Origin: Desulfobulbaceae bacterium UBA2213 | GTDB lineage: Bacteria; Desulfobacterota; Desulfobulbia; Desulfobulbales; Desulfocapsaceae | DNA length: 6,775 nucleotides | Direction: 5' to 3' | Assembly (NCBI GenBank): GCA_002327225.1 | Contig: DCUN01000072.1 | Location: 1,360-8,134, forward strand | In this document: piece by piece, positions 5,395 to 6,775 of the stretch | How the letters are laid out: the number at the start of each line of letters is the position of its first letter | How positions within the stretch are numbered: position 1 is the stretch's first letter | Notes under the pieces: model-generated | The model's database searches: none | Seen by the model: only the letters and a program-made list of their open reading frames with translations | Told to the model about the DNA's origin: nothing | Made by a program: the position numbers and the translations under genes

Positions 5395-5439
5395 GACTGA
5401 AAGTGGGCAGCATTTTTTTAAGGTTCTTTTATTTCAGTC
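5395..5439. promoter_or_regulatory. Inverted repeat GACTGAAA...TTTCAGTC upstream of acs
   Basis: GACTGAAA (5395-5402) is repeated in inverted orientation as TTTCAGTC (5432-5439) with a 29-base spacer. It is the only strong symmetry in the AT-rich 205-base region between the dehydratase gene and acs. It could be two half-sites for a regulator of acs or a stem in the leader. The left arm overlaps TTGACT (5393-5398), a good -35 match, although the hexamer 17 bases on (TTTTAA) is a poor -10. Confidence 0.4.
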
Positions 5440-5493
5440 TGTTGGGAGTGTGATCTGTTACTCTAGCAATAAATAATAAGAGAGGAGAATACA

Positions 5494-6775
5494 ATGAGTG
5501 TTGATGATGATAAGATTACCAGTCTCTTGAGCGAAGGTCGTGTCTTTGAGCCGCCGCAGGAAGGGCGTGATGTCGCCCATATCGGAAGTATGGAGGCCTA
5601 TCGGGCAGCCTATAAACGTTCCATGGAGGATCCGGAAGGGTTCTGGGCGGAGCGTGCCGAAGAGCTGGTAACCTGGGACAAGAAATGGGACAAGGTGCTG
5701 GAGTATGATTACAATACGCCTGAGATCAAATGGTTCCAGGGCGGCAAGCTCAATATCTCCTATAACTGTCTTGACCGCCATCTGACCAACGGACGGCGTA
5801 ACAAGGCAGCCATCATCTGGCAGGGTGAACCGGAAGAGGATGTCCGGGTCTATACCTATCAGATGCTCCATACCGAAGTGTGCCGAATGGCCAATGTTTT
5901 GAAGAAAAAGGGCGTGAAGAAGGGCGACCGGGTTGCCGTCTATCTGCCCATGATCCCTGAGCTTGCCATCTCTCTGCTCGCCTGTGCCCGGATCGGCGCC
6001 ACCCATTCAGTCGTCTTTGCCGGTTTTTCTGCGGTTGCCCTCAAGAGCCGGGTTCAGGATTGTGAGGCCAAGGTGCTGATCACTGCCGATGCCGTGCTGC
6101 GCGCCGGCAAGACCATCCCCTTGAAGCCCAATGCCGACTCGGCCCTTGAAGAGTGTCCCAGCATCACCGATGTGATTGTGGTCAGACGGGCCGGCAATGA
6201 GATCACGATGCAGCCAGGCCGGGATACCTGGTGGCATGAGGAGGTGACTGCTGCTGATATTTCGAGCACCTGCGTCCCTGAGTCCATGGATGCCGAGGAT
6301 ACCCTCTTTATCCTCTATACCTCCGGATCGACCGGCAAGCCCAAGGGCGTGGTGCACACCACCGGCGGCTATCTCACCTATGTCATGCACACCTGCCAGT
6401 GGGTCTTTGACATGAAGGATAATGATGTCTACTGGTGTACCGCTGATATCGGCTGGGTGACCGGTCATTCCTATATCCTCTATGGCCCTCTGGGTATGGG
6501 CGCCACTTCCCTGATGTTTGAGGGCGTGCCTTCCTACCCCGGCCCGGATCGTTTCTGGAAGATCGTCGAGAAATTCCAGGTGAATATCTTTTATACGGCC
6601 CCCACGGTGATCAGGGCCCTGATGCGGGATGGCGAGGAGCCTACTCAACGCTACGACCTTTCCAGCCTGCGGATCCTTGGCTCTGTTGGTGAGCCGATCA
6701 ATCCCGAGGCCTGGATGTGGTACCATGCCAATATCGGCAAAGGAAAGCTGCCCATCGTTGACACCTGGTGGCAGA
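5494..6775 (+). CDS. acs: Acetyl-CoA synthetase, AMP-forming (3' end beyond window)
   Basis: The reading frame is open from ATG 5494 to the window edge, giving 427 complete codons of a family usually about 650 residues long. The enzyme activates acetate with ATP and CoA through acetyl-AMP to give acetyl-CoA. The N-terminal Acs region includes WFQGGKLNISYNCLDRHL (80-97) and ACARIGATHSVVFAGFS (163-179). The ATP-binding P-loop is YTSGSTGKPKG (275-285), followed by YWCTADIGWVTGHSY (313-327) and the nucleotide-contacting GSVGEPINPEAW (396-407). The last visible residues, VDTWWQ, include the tryptophan (W426) that limits the pocket to small acyl groups in acetate-specific Acs. The window ends before TETG and the small C-terminal domain with its regulatory lysine. 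The ATG has a strong SD, AGGAG at 5483-5487, six bases upstream. The gene appears monocistronic from its 5' side. Propionyl-CoA synthetase is less likely given the tryptophan. Confidence 0.96.
   Translation, partial: MSVDDDKITSLLSEGRVFEPPQEGRDVAHIGSMEAYRAAYKRSMEDPEGFWAERAEELVTWDKKWDKVLEYDYNTPEIKWFQGGKLNISYNCLDRHLTNGRRNKAAIIWQGEPEEDVRVYTYQMLHTEVCRMANVLKKKGVKKGDRVAVYLPMIPELAISLLACARIGATHSVVFAGFSAVALKSRVQDCEAKVLITADAVLRAGKTIPLKPNADSALEECPSITDVIVVRRAGNEITMQPGRDTWWHEEVTAADISSTCVPESMDAEDTLFILYTSGSTGKPKGVVHTTGGYLTYVMHTCQWVFDMKDNDVYWCTADIGWVTGHSYILYGPLGMGATSLMFEGVPSYPGPDRFWKIVEKFQVNIFYTAPTVIRALMRDGEEPTQRYDLSSLRILGSVGEPINPEAWMWYHANIGKGKLPIVDTWWQ

Noticed and set aside
2400..5493. Possible horizontally acquired island around the glycan genes
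   Set aside because: Parts look more AT-rich than the flanking hydrogenase and acs genes, but composition is uneven. There are no integrase, transposase, tRNA or attachment repeats to support transfer.
5458..6726. Long open frames on the minus strand opposite acs (5458-6006 and 6007-6726)
   Set aside because: They are antisense to a clear, highly conserved acs gene, their translations show no family features, and they arise from the codon pattern of acs.

Overview
The window is a conventional stretch of bacterial chromosome. It carries the 3' part of a [NiFe]-hydrogenase operon, a small convergent membrane-protein gene, a two-gene surface-glycan module, and the first two thirds of an acetyl-CoA synthetase gene. 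The gene set (an NAD(P)-linked group 3 hydrogenase, AMP-forming Acs, and a phosphoglycosyl transferase beside a WbpM/CapD-type dehydratase) and the look of the proteins suggest an anaerobic Gram-negative bacterium. A Desulfobacterota (former Deltaproteobacteria) sulfur/sulfate metaboliser is my best guess. That placement is inferred from general resemblance and no marker gene proves it.

Layout. Positions 1-102 are the last codons of a flavin/Fe-S electron-transfer subunit. It is followed after one base by the hydrogenase small subunit (104-898), which overlaps the large subunit (895-2169) by four bases. The order gamma-delta-alpha matches group 3b (sulfhydrogenase-type) enzymes, in which H2 oxidation or evolution is coupled to NAD(P). 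The large subunit ends exactly at the histidine of its DPCxxCxxH motif, so it has no C-terminal peptide for a maturation protease to remove. A 75-residue DUF2892/YgaP-like membrane protein (2172-2399, minus strand) converges on it with a two-base gap.

Positions 2400-2738 hold no convincing gene. They contain overlapping candidate divergent promoters and several short complementary segments that could fold the leader of the next gene. A monotopic phosphoglycosyl transferase (2739-3299) and a membrane-bound NDP-sugar 4,6-dehydratase of the WbpM/PglF/CapD family (3429-5288) follow. They are separated by 129 bases holding an imperfect hairpin and a possible small leader ORF. Together they would make a modified sugar nucleotide and load the first sugar phosphate onto undecaprenyl phosphate, starting an O-antigen, capsule, exopolysaccharide or protein glycan. 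The other genes of such a pathway are not in view. The dehydratase gene contains an uninterrupted run of eight G in its coding sequence.

Positions 5289-5493 are AT-rich and carry an 8-bp inverted repeat (GACTGAAA) upstream of acs. The acs gene starts at 5494 and runs off the window end just before its TETG motif.

No RNA genes, insertion sequences, CRISPR arrays or phage genes were seen. The observations most worth checking are the missing hydrogenase C-terminal extension, the G8 tract in the dehydratase gene, and the structured non-coding regions. I do not see an obviously new multi-gene system.
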